DNA of 64,000 nucleotides from Auricularia sp. M13. Its lineage: Eukaryota; Basidiomycota; Agaricomycetes; Auriculariales; Auriculariaceae. The position numbers and the translations under genes are program-made. The notes below the pieces were generated by a model, which saw only the letters and a list, made by a program, of their open reading frames with translations, was not told the DNA's origin and did no database searches. How positions within the stretch are numbered: the first letter of the stretch is position 1; every line of letters begins with the position of its first letter. The stretch is from positions 434,001-498,000 of the forward strand of contig CM073200.1 of NCBI GenBank assembly GCA_037042915.1. The letters run 5' to 3'. Positions 35,396 through 46,984 of this stretch are shown in pieces.

Positions 35396-38300
35396 TTAGA
35401 TGTTTTCGAATTTCTTGAGGATCTGCTGGAATTCTTGATAACTACCGGGAGCGCTGGGATTTGCAGCATAGAAGTCTTGAACTGCTTCCTGCGCGTGTTC
35501 GAGATTTTCGGAGCCCATCTCGGTGGTCTCGGGGTCGTCGGGAGTGCCGATGTGACCGATCCAGCGAATGCGAAAACGAAGGCGCGAGTGACGATGGCGA
35601 TTGTCGATGCGTACGCTGAGTACTTCGAGCTCGTACTCTTGCTCGCCGTCGACGACGACGGGCGGAGGAGGTTCTTGACGTTGACCGGGGAACGCTTCTC
35701 GAGGGTGGGGTTCGAGTTGCGAGACGTGAAAGACCGGGTGTACGCGAGCGAGGTAGTCGGGTAGGCTGAGGGTGAACGATTGCGAGCTAGGTTGATCGAC
35801 GATCGGGAACGGGCCTAGGTAGCGATCGGCGAGTTTGCGAGTGGGCTGCGTCGTCTTGATGTGTTCCGAGAGGACGTAGGCCATGTCGCCGACCTTGAAG
35901 TCAGGCGGGGGAGTGCGTCGAGCATTCGCAGATGCAGTGTAACGTTTCTGAGCGGCAGCGATCTGCTCCTTCAGGACGTCCTGCAGTTCGTGGATGTCGA
36001 CAGCGAAGTCGCGGGCGCGAGCAGAGGCAACGTCGCGCTCGGGGTAGACGGAGATGTTCGGGTGAAAACCCTTGTTGGCGAAGAAAGGCGAGACACCAGT
36101 CGAGTCGTTCGGGGTGTTGTTGTACGTGAACTCGGCGAGAGGGAGTAGCTCGGACCAGTTGTCCTGCTCGTAGTTGCAGTAGAGACGGAGGTACTGCTCG
36201 AGCGTCTGGTTCGTGCGTTCGACTTGACCGTTCGCCTCCGGGTGGTGACCCGAGGTGAAGTGCATGGTCATGTTGAGGAGCGAGCCGAGTGCGCGAAAGA
36301 AGCGGGAGACGAATTCGGAGCCGCGGTCGGTAGAGACGTGCGAGGGAGCGCCATGTTTAGCGAAGACGTGGATGAGGAAGAGACGCGCGAGTTCTTCGGA
36401 GGTGATCTTGCCCTTGGTCGGGACGAAGATACCCTGCTTCGAGAGGCGATCAATAATGACGAGGATCGCGGTGTAACCGTTGGACTCAGGGAGTTGTTCG
36501 ATGAAGTCCATCGAGATCGAGTCCCAGTTGCGAAGCGGAATCGGGAGGGGTTGAAGTCGACCGTACGGCTTGTGTCGTCGAGGTTTGCTGCGCCCACAGG
36601 TGACGCATGCCTGGACGTAGGTACGAATCGAGTCGCGCAGGTCGGGCCAGTAGTACTCGCGGGCGACCATCTTGAGTGTCTTGTTCTGACCCGGATGGCC
36701 AGCGAGCGGGTGATCGTGCTTTTCGCGAAGGATACGAAGGCGACAATCGAGAGCGTTCGGTACGTAGATCCTGCCCTTGAACAGCAAGAATCCATCGTCC
36801 GAGGCCGACCAGTTGATCGCGTCATCGGTGCCGAGTTTCGAGCGAATGTCGAGAGCGAGTTCGTCCGAGTCGTACGAGGCGCGAATGTCATCCCGAATGG
36901 ACTGAGTGTCCATGATCGTGGCTGCGCGAAGGAAAGTCTCTTCAGCATACGTCGCGCGAAGGGAAGCGGCGAACTGTTCGAAGTAAAAACAGGTCGGAAG
37001 TTCTGCGGGTTTGCGCTGGCGTAGCCACCATCCCCCTTTTGAGATAGACGTCGTGGCGGCGAGTGAGAGCATCGGGTTTGCCGCCGAGTCGACCGGGTCG
37101 AAAGCGAATGAGGAGGTTGAAGGTAGAAAGGTACTCGGACCAGCGAGCTTGCCGACGAGTGAGCATCTTCGTGGTAGAGAAATACTCGAGGTTCTTGTGG
37201 TCCGTGACGACGTCTATTGGGGTCTCGGCCCCTTCGAGGTAGTGTCGCCATAGCTCGAACGCCTCCTCGAATATCGCGAGTAGCTCCTTGTCGTGCGTGT
37301 CGTAGTTGAGCTCGGTGGGAGTGAGCGTGCGCGAATGGAAAGCGACGGGGTGAACAGAGCCGTCCGGGAGGACGTGCGAGAAGATCGCCGCGATCGCGTA
37401 GTCGGAAGCGTCAGTCTCGACGACGCGAGGAAGAGCGGGATCGAAGTGGTGAAGGACGGGAGCGCAAGTGAACGCCTTCTTGAGCTCGTTGAACGCAGCG
37501 AGGCATTGCGGAGTGAAGTTCCACGTTGCGGTCTTTCGAGTGAGACGAGTGAGCGGGACGACGATATCGGAGTAGTCGTAGATGAATCGTCGATAGAAGT
37601 TCGCGAAGCCGAGGAACGACTGGATGTCGCGAACGTTGCGAGGAACGGGCCACTCGAGGAGGGTGGCAATCTTCTTCGGGTCCATGCTGATGCCCTCGGG
37701 GCTGATGATGTACCCGAGGTACTCGATGGTGTTAGCATGGAACTCGCACTTCTCGGGCTTACAGAAGAGGTCATTCTCCCGTAGCCGTCGAAGGACCTCT
37801 CGAACGTGTTCCTCATGCTTCGAGGGATCGTCCGAGTAGATGAGGATGTCGTCGAGGTAGACGGTGACCGTGACGTCGAGGAGGTCGGAGAAGATGTCGT
37901 TCATGAAGCGCTGGAAAGCGGCTGGAGCGTTCGTGAGACCGAAAGGCATGACGAGATACTCGTAGGTGCCGTAGCGCGTTCGAAAGGCAGTCTTCCACTC
38001 GTCGCCGGCCGCGATGCGAACGTTGCTGTATCCGACACGAAGATCGAGCTTGGTGAACTTCTTGGCGGTGCGAAGGCGGTCGAGCGTGGACGAGATGAGC
38101 GGAAGCGGGTACTTGTCCTTCCGAGTGATCTTGTTGAGCCCACGATAATCGACGCATAGGCGAAGAGAACCGTCGGCCTTCTTGACGAAGAGAACCGGGC
38201 GCCACCCGGGGACGACGAAGAGCGAATGTGTCCTTTGCTGAGGTTATCCTGAATGTACTCCCGAAGCGCGCGAGTTGCTCGGGCTCGGAGAGCGAGTAGA

Positions 38301-39111
38301 TCGGACCGGATGGGAGAGGCTTGCCTTCTTCCATGTCGATCTTGAGATCGTACGGCCGATGTTCAGGGAGTCGATTCGAGGCCTCCTTTGAGAAGACGTC
38401 GAGGAACTCGTGATAACACTCGGGGATGCCTTCGCCGGTTTCCGAGGCCGGGTTGGCAGACGCAGAGCGAGCGGGCACCGATGGATCTCGAATGTAGATG
38501 GCCGAGACCATCGAGCCGCGAAGTCGACGAGAGGTGTCGAAGGCTGCGGCGCCGATGATCTTGATGTCGACGCGAGCAGCGGCCGCGCGAAGGGCGGTTT
38601 CGTCCATCGGCGGTTCGGGAGGCAGAGTACGTGGCGCGGGAGGAGGTGACGACGGAGTCGGAGGATCCGAGTCGAGCGAGAACCCAGGGACGAAACCCGA
38701 GGGATCCGAGGGCGAGACACGAGTGGGGAAAGAGATGCGGTGATGGAACCAGTCAATCCTAGGATTGTAGCGGGCCAACCAGCGGTATCCCAGCACTGCA
38801 GAGCAAGTCGGATCTAGAGTGGTGAGGAGGAAGTTGATGATCATCGAAGTTCCGCAAGGGAAGCGGACGGGAAGCGACACGTATTTGGAGATAACACCGC
38901 GATAGGAGCCGTCGAAGAGCCGAAGGCGTAGCGGTTGATCGAGAGACTTTTGAGGGAGTCGAAGACTCTCGGCGAACTGAGTATCGAGGAACTGATCTTC
39001 GGAGCCGGAGTCGACGAGTGTGCGAAAGGATGGGACAGCGTCGGAGGAAAGGACGACGATGAGAGCGTCTTGATCGGTGAGCGCGGCAGCGTTCAACCGA
39101 GTGTAAGGCAT
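35396..39111 (-). pseudogene. Gypsy-1 pol (protease to chromodomain)
   Basis: Parts in order from the right: aspartic protease (TLVDSGSEDQFLD), reverse transcriptase with the [11 protein letters not shown] box, RNase H ([13 protein letters not shown]), integrase with an HHCC-type zinc finger (DHPLAGHPGQNKT, CVTCGRSK) and the DDE core, then a chromodomain near the C-terminus (RIRWIGH). Family: Ty3/Gypsy chromovirus. Looks broken in a few places. Confidence 0.88.
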
Positions 39112-39158
39112 CTTGGGCTTGACGCAGTTGGCCCTAGATGCCCGTGGGGAACTGCCCG

Positions 39159-39482
39159 TTAGTTTTTCGCTTCCGCCGGGGCAGAAGCGGCGGCGCCCGA
39201 GGGAGCGGGAGCCGGCGTCGAGGAAGTCGCGGGTTGAGCCTTAGCGGCGCGACCCTTCGACTCGCGATTGTGAGCGGCCTTGCGGCACTCGGACGCGGTG
39301 TGGCCGGCATGGCCACAGTAGAGGCAGAGGTTGTTATCGAGGCGACGGCGTCGCTCGGCGTCGTTGAGCTTGCCGTTCGAGTTGAGGTTCTTCGCGACGT
39401 CGTCCTTCGACTTGGTCGTGGTCTTCGAAGATGAGCAGGCCGAGGTCGAGGACTGACCCCTCGAGTTCGAGTGGTTGTTCGA

Positions 39483-39513
<31 letters not shown>

Positions 39514-40978
39514 GAGCGCGCGTTGGACTTGGTGTTCGATCGGGAGCCCGATTGAGGCGTCGCGGTCGAGGTGGTCTTCTGCGCTTTACGGGGTTCGTTC
39601 GCGTGCTCGAGAGCTTGCTCGTCCTTATCGATCCAGTAGTTGGCGTCGATGCTAAGAGCGAGCGCAGCGAGTGGCGTCAGAGAAGCCGGGCGTTGAGCTA
39701 CTTGAGCAGCGAAGACAGATTTGATGCGGCGAGGTAGAATTGCGAGGCGAGTGCAGCGTCGTCCCAGCCGAGCAGTTTGGCGTATTCGTCGAACTGGAGC
39801 TTGTAGCGGGCGACCTTGCCGTTGTCGGCCATTTGCAGTCGTCGAATCTTGACTTCGGCGCGTTCGCGTTCGTTCGTGACGCCGAAGGTGATCGTGAGTT
39901 CGTTCTTGAATTCGTTCCAGTCTTCGAGGAACTCGTAACCGGGAGGCGGATTCGGGACGAGAGGAACGTAGCCGCCCCACCATTCCTTCGCCCGACCCGA
40001 GAGATAGGTCGCGGTGAAGAGAATCTTCTCGCGGGACGTCTGGTACTTCCGAGGGTTGGCGAGGAAGTAGGTTTCGCAGTCGATGAGGAATCCGCGAAGT
40101 TTGTTGGCGTTTTCGCCGTCGAATTTGTCGGGTTTGGCGGCGTCGATGCGAGAACCGCTGTCGCGGTCGACGAAGTAGACACGAGGGACGTTGTCGTGTT
40201 GATCGTGGAATTGTCGTTCGCGATCGACGTCCGAGTCGTAGCCGTCCGACGGAGGGTCAAAGGGAGGTCCCGGGGGACCAGGAGGATCGTTACCGCCACC
40301 ACCGCCTCCACCGCCGCCACCTCCGGGAGGAGGGTTCGGAGGATGCGAGCCGTGCGAGTGGTGCGAGTGGTGCGAGTGGTGCGACGAGGGCGAGGGAGCA
40401 CCTCGATGACCACCACCGCCGCCGCCGCCTCCGCCGCCTCCGCCTCCACCGCCGCCACCTCCGCCGCCTCCTCCGCCACCCCCGCCGCCACGCCGGGGCG
40501 TGTTAGGGGTGCCGGATGGGAAGAAGCCGCGGAACGATGAGGAGTGCTGCGAAAAGCGAGGAGTCGAGCGAGAGCCGGTGTACGGAACTAGCGCGAGAGG
40601 GTGTCGAGAGCCGAGCGAGTGAGTCGAGGGATGCGAAGGCGATCGCGTCGTGCGACTTGAGGGAGGGTAGGAACCGCTCGGGTCCGCGCGTAGTGTGGAC
40701 TGGGCCGGCGAGAAACGCGAGGTGTGAAGCGAGCCGGAGAGAGTGTGTTGCGAGAGGATTTCGTCATCATCGTTCGGCGGTTGCGAGTGCCGAGATGATC
40801 CGAAGCGGCTAGTGCCCGACATCGAGACTGATGGCGAAGGCGTAGCCGGCTGAGGAGGTTGTTGGTCGCGAAGACGAGCCTGACGACGGGCTTCGCGAAG
40901 GATAGCGTCGGGGGAGTCGAGTAGAGGATGAGGTTCTTCCTGGTTTCTTCTGAGATTCTGTCGAGTCCCAAAGGCCAT
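39159..40978 (-). pseudogene. Gypsy-1 gag
   Basis: Capsid-type protein: an N-terminal disordered part with long Gly and His tracts (the plus-strand ccgccgcc repeats at 40280-40495), a gag domain around WWGGYVPL, and a CCHC zinc knuckle, C-x2-C-x4-H-x4-C (CLYCGHAGHTASEC). Starts about 35 bases inside the 5' LTR. Broken in about one place. Confidence 0.85.
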
Positions 40979-41010
40979 ACAACTCGAGCGGAGCTCGAGT
41001 TACGAAATAC

Positions 41011-41726
41011 TGTTAAGCCTGCTGTGCCTTGGGGGTTTGGTTGCAAGGATAGTCGAACGTCCGGGCGCAGAGAACACTCGAACGAACAACTAGAGCCTTC
41101 GGTGCGTTATTGAGCACACCGGCTACGTCGAGTAGCACGACCGAAGGGACCGCGAGCAGCAGAGGACTCAGACGAGTAAGTCGGGCGAGGGAAGAACCCA
41201 GAGGCGAAGTCGAGAGAGGGAGAGATAGAGTGTGCGAGGGGCACGACTATGTCGATTTCGTAACTGGGGAGCTAGATACAAAGTCGAGGGTCTTTTATAC
41301 CTGGGGAGATGATCCGATGTACTCGGAGTGTATCCTAGAGACGAAGGAGAGGGGCCTCAGATCAATAGAGATCGTCGTCATCGGCCGATAGGATGAGTAA
41401 GAGCGAGTGGGTAAGGTATCGGGGGATCGGGCGAATGACGAGAGGCGAATGACTAAGACGAGTGGAGCGAACCGGATATGAACACTATCGATACAGTAGG
41501 GACAAGGCGAGTTAGGTGGATGTATGCGAGTAAGGAGAGAAGCTAGAGAAGTGAGGGAGAGGTCTAGAGATAGAGGACGATGAGGAGAACATATCCCGAG
41601 CATATGAACACGAGGGGAGATAAGCCGGGTATTCGGGAGCTTGACCGAGTTGACCGAGTGACGTAGAATGACGCCGAGTGATGCCGAGAGCACGTGAGGT
41701 CCGCGGACCGGGGCACGGGCGTAACA
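41011..41726 (-). repeat. Gypsy-1 5' LTR, 716 bases
   Basis: The same as the LTR at 33126-33841 as far as I compared. Minus-strand TATAAAAG at 41292-41299. Confidence 0.93.
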
Positions 41727-41731
41727 ATGTT

Positions 41732-42457
41732 AAAGCCGCGCGCGTCGGAGAGCTGATATTCGGCCTCCAGCTCCTTCCAAAGCTCGTGGATCATACCGTC
41801 GGTCCCAGCAGCTTTACCGCACGGGGCGAGCTTTAGCGTAGCTCTAACCCTGTCCTCGGTGAGCAGGTTGCCGAGTTCTCCCTCGTTTGCAGCTTCGCAT
41901 GGCCTGATGAACGTTAAGACTTCCGCTATCTTTTGCTCGCGAACTACTGAGTCTGGGTGGATATCTTTGTCCTGTAGGGTTGCATGATGCGATTGCAGAA
42001 CATCTACCATTTCGTCAGTGCTCGATACATAATCGTCTCGCGGCTCAGCCTCAGCTTCTTGCTCTCCGTCGTCCAGAGATGGTGTTGGCGTCCGAGGCCT
42101 GCCCGCACGTCTGGTGCTCAGGCGGTCCTCGACTGGTCTTGTGTCACGGAGAAAGGGTACAACGTCTGCTTTCTTCTCGTCGCGGCCGAGTTTGAACCAT
42201 TCTGCACTGCCAGTTTCATGAAGCAACCGGCGCTTCGCTCGCGCTCTTTCCTTCTGTCTCTTGCGTTGCCATTTGGAGAGCATTTCAATGCGGTCCTCGA
42301 GCGCGGAGATCTCGAAGGGCAAGTCTTCCCTCGGAAATTCGCCTTCTGCTGCGCGTTGGAGTATTGACTCCCTGTCTTTTTCTAAGGCCTTCAGAATCCT
42401 TTCATTTTTCTGGCCTTGGATGCACGCGTGATGACGAGCTCTTTGCCCTATCTCTGC
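41732..42457 (-). pseudogene. LINE ORF2, linker between endonuclease and reverse transcriptase
   Basis: An open, charged, helical stretch of ORF2 isolated between Gypsy-1 and Gypsy-3. It contains the motif APCGKAAGTDGMIHELWKEL, the standard start of the LINE reverse transcriptase domain. The frame joins the endonuclease part (61503 upward) across Gypsy-3 and the reverse transcriptase (33125 downward) across Gypsy-1. Confidence 0.85.
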
Positions 42458-42871
42458 TGTAAGCTACGGAAACTGTTAGGTCTTAGGTAGCTTGCGTAAA
42501 TAGAGTCTTTCGCTTTCGGTTTAGCTAAAGCTCGTGTCGTGAGTTGCTCAAGTTCTCCAATTGCAAAAGAGCTGCCCTAAATGGGCCAGCAGAGAAGTCC
42601 TTAAATACATCTGAGAATCCAACGAGTCATTTACCTAATCACTATCTACTGAGTCAGAGGTGAGTCTCTCCAAGTCACACTGAGGTTGGTGAGTCGGTGA
42701 ATGACTGCTGAATGAGTCTCAGGTGCTATTTCCGGTTCTCAAGCGAATTACAAGGTGTTTCAACGTAGGGTAAGTCAATTAAAAGGTGAATGACTTGTCT
42801 GCCGCTGCGGGACGAGCCCGAGAGCGGTCAGATGCTGACGCGGGCGGTCGAGTCACGCGGCGCGCATGACA
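42458..42871 (-). repeat. Gypsy-3 3' LTR, 414 bases
   Basis: Matches 61084-61497 with at least two single-base differences. Confidence 0.92.
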
Positions 42872-42907
42872 CACGCCCTCCCGGCCAGCAAGCTGCTGGA
42901 CGAAAGC

Positions 42908-45900
42908 CTACACGGCGATGTCGTGGTCGTCGACGTTTGACGCAGTAGCCGGCGCCAGTCCTAGACCAGCGACACCTTCGGCGAGCCCGTTCCCAGTAGT
43001 GGCGCCGGCGTCGCTGATCATATCGTAATCGTCCTGTTCGTCTCCGTGCTCCCAACCGTCACTGTCGTCTGGGAGCGGCGTTGAAGCCGCGACCGTGGTA
43101 GGCCCCGAGCCTGGCGCACTGAGCGCCGTGAACGAATACGGTCCCGGGATTCCAAACGCCGGTGCTGTGAATGCGGAGGTCATCGCCGGGGCTGGCGTTG
43201 ACTCACGCATGTTGACGTCGCTCGAGTGCGAAGCCGAAGTGCCAGCGCCGTTGCGCGGGTGGAACGAGGGTGCGCGCCGCGGAGGCGCAAAACCGCGCCG
43301 AGCGCCGCCTACGACGTGTAAGACGAGCAGCATGATGCAGAACATTAGCCGCGTACCGCGGCGACCGACGCCATTGTTGCGCCGAAAGTACCAGGACCGC
43401 GGCGTCATGCTCTGCGCCGAGCGGGCCGTCGCCTGGACTTGAGTAGTGTGGAGCCGCGCGACCGTCGCGTCGTGCTCAAGAATAATCTTGAGCGCCGCGA
43501 CGGGGATGTTTAGCTTGTCGTTGTCGCGTTCCTGCTGGATCTGCGCTGCGTGTTCCTCATCGCGCTGCTTGGCGCGCTCCGCGGCCTGAGTACGCCGCAC
43601 AAACTCCTGGTCAATAGCAGCATTGCCCTGCGAAGCCAACACCGCATGCGGATTGTACGCGTGGAAGGCGTCGTAGTGCGGAGGCGCGTGGCCAGGGAAG
43701 TCCGCGCGCTTGGTCATCGCGCGACGGATCCCATCGGCCCACGCGCAGCAGACGAGAAACGCCAAGTCGTCGAAGTTGGGCGGCTTGTTATAGACCATAT
43801 TGGTGTGTGTGGTGGAGCGCAGCTGCCCATGAGACCAGAGCTTCGAGCTTTTATACCGTTTCCTTGCTGTTATCCGCTGCAGCCGTTGACGCAAGTGTCC
43901 TGCCGGGAATACAGCAGCCGCAGCGACTGCTGTGTCGCCGCGACTGGACAGCCTCGGAATGCCAAATTTGCGGTGCTGGTCATACCCCATGAGGTCGCAG
44001 TAGTTCCCAAAAGCAGGATCATCCTGCACTGCCGCCAATGACTCCTCGGAAATGTGCTTATCGTTCCATTTCACATAGAATATGAATGAGTCACCGGATT
44101 TCTTGAAGCCCACTATCTCGTCAATGTGACGCGACGCGCGTTCCAACGGCAGGGTTGTGATACTGCGCCAAGATCGAGCAGGAAAACGCGAGTCATCGTT
44201 CTCGACGTATGGCCTCAGCAATTCGGCATGAAACACATCGTGAATCCTTCTCCGCAGCATTTCCCTGGGTAGCTCGAGCCTGTAAGAGGCGCCCGGAGCC
44301 ACGACTTTGAGGATGCTAAAGGGGCCAATATATTTTGGCACGAACTTGCGTTTCAACGATTTAGGAATTGCCAGGTTTTTTGTACTCAAGTAGACTTTAT
44401 CCCCCTCTGCAAAGCTGGCTGGTCGATGGTGCTTATTTGCCTGAATCGTCTGGTCTACGCGTGCTGCGATGATGGCATCATGGGCACTCATGACCGTTTC
44501 ACGCATGCTTTCCGCGAAGCGTTGCACGCCGGGATACGCCGGTGGTCTGTCCCAAGTTACTGCGTTCGGGTTGTACCCATAATTCATGAAGAATGGGCTA
44601 AACCCAGTTGTTGTAGACGTTGCCGAGTTTAGTGCAAATTCAATGGCTGGAAATTTGCTTGCCCAGTCTTTCTGGTTTTCGCCAATACACTGACGTACCA
44701 TCTGCCCGATGGTCCGATTGGCGCGCTCCGTCATACCATCCGTCTGAGGATGATAAGCTGTAGACATGCGTAGCTTTGCTCCCGTAAGCTCGTGAAGCCG
44801 CCTCCAGAACGGACTCGTGAACAGCACATCGCGGTTGCTAACTATGGATTCTGGCATGCCATGTAGCCGATAGACGGAGTGGAATAGAACCTCCGCCATA
44901 TCGTGTGCAGTATATGACGTTCTTGCTGGCACCAAGTGTACCATGGCCGAGAATAGGTCTATTATGGTGCAGATACGGTCGTATCTACCATGCCGGGCCT
45001 GTGAGACCGGCAACGGACCCACAAAGTCTATGCCAATCATTTCCCAGGGCCTTGTGGGTACTGGTAACGTCTGCAGCAACCCCATAGGGGCCTGCGTATT
45101 GTCTTTGCTCGTACGGCAAGTATGACAAGAGTCCACATAGTCCTTAACATCCTGCACCATTTTCTTCCACCAAACCTCCTCTCGGAGGTATGCGAGTGTT
45201 TTGTAGGTGCCTAAATGCGCCAGAATACTATGTGCCTGATCAATCAATACCTCACGTATCTTTTGACCTTTTAACTCGACGTCGGGGATGCATAGAAGCT
45301 TCTTAGGCGGCGATCCGTATAGTGTGAAGATCAACTCCTCGCCCTCCGGCCCCGACACTTCAAAGTTCTTGAACTGAATTGGTGCGCGCAAAACCTTCGC
45401 AAAGAACGAGTCCGAACCATATCTGCCCTGCAGATCACTGTGTAGCTGTATGGCCGGACGCTGCTGTGATATGATTGTGGCTAGTCCCGGTGCTGACACG
45501 TCGCCAGCGCCGGCCGACGAGGGTGTGTCGTCGATGCCCGACCCCCCAGCGTCTTCGTCTGACGTTGCAACCTCATGTTCATTCACGGCCGGTCCAAATT
45601 CATGTTCAATGACGGCCGATCCAAATTCATGTTCACTTTCGGACGATTCCGATTCTTCCAAATTAGAATGCTCCGGTGTCATGACATCATTCCGTCTCGG
45701 GTTCCTGAGCCGAATCTCTGGAACTGGCGGACCCTTCTCTCCGCGGATTCGCGCCGACCGTCTGGGCGCCCGCTGCAAATCTTCAGCTTCGTCTGATCCA
45801 CTCTGCTGGCGCAGCTGAGTGGCTGAGAAGAGTACAGCACGTCCGACGAACACAGGCGCGGATATGGGAACCATGCCGTCGTCGTCCTCATCCGAATCCT

Positions 45901-46166
45901 CTGAGTCTTCCGGCTCGGCTATGAGCTCGCCGGGCGTTCTGACGGTTCCAGGCTCGTCCTCTTGGTAGAGTCTGGAAAGCCCATCGGCGAGAACGTTGTC
46001 CACACCTGGAATATACTCGATGGTGAAATCAAACTCGTTCAGGACGTGCAGCCAACGCATTTGCCGTTGGGACAATTCCTTCTGTTTCATAAAGTGGATT
46101 AACGCTTTATGATCTGTGCAGATTCGGAACTTCACACCATGCAACATGGGTCGAAACCTTTTGAGA
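42908..46166 (-). pseudogene. Gypsy-3 pol, part 3' of the Gypsy-2 insertion
   Basis: It starts within RNase H, continues through a long acidic linker, then the integrase HHCC finger (HSILAHLG, CHTCRTSK), catalytic core motifs (IGIDFVGPLP, HPQTDGMTERANRT) and a chromodomain-like segment (FIFYVKWND). After that comes an extension of nearly 300 residues with a charged coiled-coil-like part and one hydrophobic segment (LMFCIMLLVLHVVGG) near 43340, ending at 42908. The extension is not part of the usual chromovirus pol. Confidence 0.87.
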
Positions 46167-46171
46167 GACTC

Positions 46172-46775
46172 TGTTACGATCGTGCCCTCTCGGATCAAGG
46201 GGAGATCCGCAGAGCCCGCGTCGGAACTAAAAGGCGGACACGGCGGACCACAGTGCGTTATTGAACACACCGGCACACGCGAGTGAAGGTCAGGGCGGAA
46301 GTCGGAGAACGGGCGGAACTCAACAAGCGGAGCAAGTGAGCTCCGATAGCGGAGTCCGTCAATCGGGTTGGGACTTGAGGACGAGAGCGAGTCTAGCGGA
46401 TTGCGGAAGTGAGAGGATCGAGTTTGATTTCGAAACTGAGGTATGGTACAAGTAGACGGGAGCTATTTATACTAGAGCGGGATAGAGAGCGGAACAGAGA
46501 CACATCAGTCGGAACAGGATCTAGAATATTCCTATGACGCATGTGTGCTGCGGAAGTGACGTAGTGCCTACGTGGAACTGACGTGGCGTAGAATGAGAGA
46601 GAACGAGATAGAGGGAGAGAATGAGATAGAACAAGATAGAAGCGGAAATCGGAACAGGCGGAGATCACGGAGAGCGGAACGGATATACAATCGGAGATCA
46701 CGGATTACGGAGCGGAAATAAAGCGGATATCAGATCGGAGGCAAACGGAGGCAAACTGGATGCATGGGCGTAACA
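46172..46775 (-). repeat. Gypsy-2 3' LTR, 604 bases
   Basis: Minus-strand TATA box TATAAATA at 46464-46471. Matches 54271-54874. Confidence 0.93.
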
Positions 46776-46984
46776 GTATCCCCCCTTTTAGGACCTGAGC
46801 CCTCGAAGGTCGGAATTCCGCTGGCGGATTTTGTTTGGCGGAAATCGGAATTCGAAGTGAATTTGCTGGGTCGAGAAAGTGGGATTGAGTTTGGCCCGAA
46901 TTATTTTGGTCGCTTTGGTCGCCCAAGTATATAATGCGACGGTCGGACTTTGGAGTGGAAAACAACTCTTGTCCTTTGACCATC

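Larger units (their letters stand above)
33126..41726 (-). mobile_element. Gypsy-1: Ty3/Gypsy chromovirus, 8,601 bases
   Basis: Complete outline: LTRs of 716 bases at both ends, 5-base target duplication atgtt at 33121-33125 and 41727-41731, inserted in the LINE. Transcription order runs right to left: 5' LTR, gag, protease, reverse transcriptase, RNase H, integrase and chromodomain, then an antisense accessory region and the 3' LTR. A purine tract (aaagggggg) lies just before the 3' LTR. I saw no difference between the two LTRs, so insertion is very recent. The coding part looks broken in roughly four places. Confidence 0.93.

Noticed and set aside
34229-35469. Long minus-strand frames (over 300 codons) over the Gypsy-1 accessory region
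   Set aside because: They are shadows of the plus-strand coding region in GC-rich DNA: Arg/Leu-rich, without motifs, and outside pol.
40280-40495. Simple-sequence or CRISPR-like repeat array
   Set aside because: It is the Gly/His-coding low-complexity tract of Gypsy-1 gag; units have no spacers.
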